Below, piece by piece: positions 4,916 to 5,343 of a DNA stretch of 5,343 bases. A model generated the notes under the pieces. It did not search any database, was not told where the DNA came from, and saw only the letters and a list, made by a program, of their open reading frames with translations. Source of the stretch: Zoogloeaceae bacterium (GTDB taxonomy: Bacteria; Pseudomonadota; Gammaproteobacteria; Burkholderiales; Rhodocyclaceae); the NCBI GenBank assembly GCA_031267345.1, contig JAIRZG010000012.1, forward strand, positions 1 to 5,343, given 5' to 3'. Both the position numbers and the translations under genes were made by a program. How positions within the stretch are numbered: the first letter of the stretch is position 1; every line of letters begins with the position of its first letter.

Positions 4916-5343
4916 TCAATGCCGATCCGTTGTCGCGTGCTCCACCCTTTCACGGACGGCTTCGTCCGTGAAACCCAAGGATTGCCCGCTAGCTTCCTGA
5001 AAAGCCTCGCAATATAGGGAAGCCAAGGAGCGCCCAATCCGTCTAATCTCGACTTCTTTTAGTACACAGGAATAAGTTGTTTTGCCATTGAGTTTGTTCT
5101 GGAAACCAAACCCTACAAGCCTATTTCCATTGTTAACAGCGCATACAGTCCGCGCATCACCGTGGCAGCTTGCATTACGAAGCCAAACCAGAAAATCGAA
5201 AGCAGAAATATCAGTAGGGATGGCTGGAGATTCCTTTCCGTTTGCTGAAATTCTTTGCAAATTCCAAGGAGGAGACTTGATCCTTTGTTCTTCTAGTTGC
5301 TGTTTTACTGCGATAGCGGCTTTGGCCTCCAGCGTATCCACCT
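4916..5343 (-). CDS. HEPN-domain protein, putative ribonuclease (possibly 5' partial)
   Basis: At least 141 residues are encoded. The frame is open to the right edge; the only start in view is GTG at 5341, too close to the edge to see a ribosome site, so the N-terminus may be missing. The segment DFLVWLRNASCHGDAR (from about residue 49) carries the HEPN signature R-x4-H, with Arg55 (codon 5179-5177) and His60 (codon 5164-5162) as the expected catalytic pair. After it come GNRLVGFGFQN, a two-strand-like stretch, and a helix VEIRRIGRSLASLYCEAF. This order, the (L)RN-x-x-x-HG motif followed by a GF-x-F strand and a final helix with a YC or FC pair, is that of small HEPN proteins. HEPN proteins are often RNases in toxin-antitoxin, abortive infection or CRISPR-type defence. 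Sampled lines are 35-45 percent GC, against up to 65 percent in fapA, which suggests transfer. The last 20 residues are encoded by a perfect inverted repeat and flank. The family call rests on motif recognition only. Confidence 0.7.
   Translation of the reverse strand, partial: VDTLEAKAAIAVKQQLEEQRIKSPPWNLQRISANGKESPAIPTDISAFDFLVWLRNASCHGDARTVCAVNNGNRLVGFGFQNKLNGKTTYSCVLKEVEIRRIGRSLASLYCEAFQEASGQSLGFTDEAVRERVEHATTDRH
4948..4973. repeat. Perfect 11-bp inverted repeat inside the 3' end of the HEPN gene
   Basis: TTTCACGGACG (4948-4958) and CGTCCGTGAAA (4963-4973) are exact reverse complements around the 4-base loop GCTT. It lies within the coding sequence, encoding about FTDEAVRE near the C-terminus. 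On the minus strand it is followed by GGGTGGAGC, not by T residues, so it is not a standard intrinsic terminator. A stem this long and perfect inside a reading frame is unlikely by chance. It could be a REP-like mobile repeat, an mRNA 3' stabilising hairpin or a protein binding site. Confidence 0.75.

Noticed and set aside
5266..5343. + strand AAGGAGG (5266-5272) followed by TTG and a signal-peptide-like open frame to the edge
   Set aside because: The frame is antisense to the HEPN gene, which has a family-coherent motif. The purine run is the complement of codons for PPW, and the start would be a TTG. It could be revisited if the contig is extended.

Overview
The window looks like chromosomal DNA of a Gram-negative proteobacterium, probably a beta- or gammaproteobacterium. 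The reasons are a lipoprotein signal with a clean lipobox and an alanine after the cysteine, a FapA/DUF342 protein of the proteobacterial type, an OafA-like surface-polysaccharide acyltransferase, and two dispersed repeat types: ATTCCC-N8-GGGAAT palindromes and TCAGGNN heptamer arrays. The genus cannot be told from the sequence.

Layout from left to right. On the + strand, bases 1-1217 hold the C-terminal part of an acyltransferase-3/SGNH protein that enters from the left edge. It converges on four minus-strand genes. Bases 1218-1365 between the convergent genes carry a dRS3-like double palindrome. On the minus strand, read from right to left, come a HEPN-domain protein (5343-4916, running to or past the right edge), a FapA/DUF342 protein (4816-3164), a 116-residue three-helix membrane protein (2968-2618) and a WG-repeat-like outer-membrane lipoprotein (2502-1366). 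The gaps between these are about 99, 195 and 115 bases. No stretch longer than 300 bases lacks a gene, and I see no rRNA, tRNA, CRISPR array, transposase or integrase.

The genes do not form an obvious single pathway. The acyltransferase, the lipoprotein and the small membrane protein all belong to the cell envelope. FapA is usually linked to flagellar or polar functions, but no flagellar gene is visible here. The HEPN protein carries the R-x4-H signature of HEPN ribonucleases and is more AT-rich than FapA beside it, which suggests an acquired defence or toxin-type gene. The window reads as accessory cargo set between chromosomal housekeeping and envelope genes, with short repeats in the junctions.

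The items most worth a second look are: the HEPN gene with a perfect 11-bp inverted repeat inside its 3' end; the paired, oppositely oriented heptamer arrays that flank about 90 bases after fapA and supply the bases of its stop codon; the sharp drop in GC content exactly at the domain boundary of the acyltransferase; and the lipoprotein with an unassigned C-terminal half. I did not find convincing evidence of a complete new system in this window. The best lead is the HEPN gene, and its partner, if any, would lie beyond the right edge.
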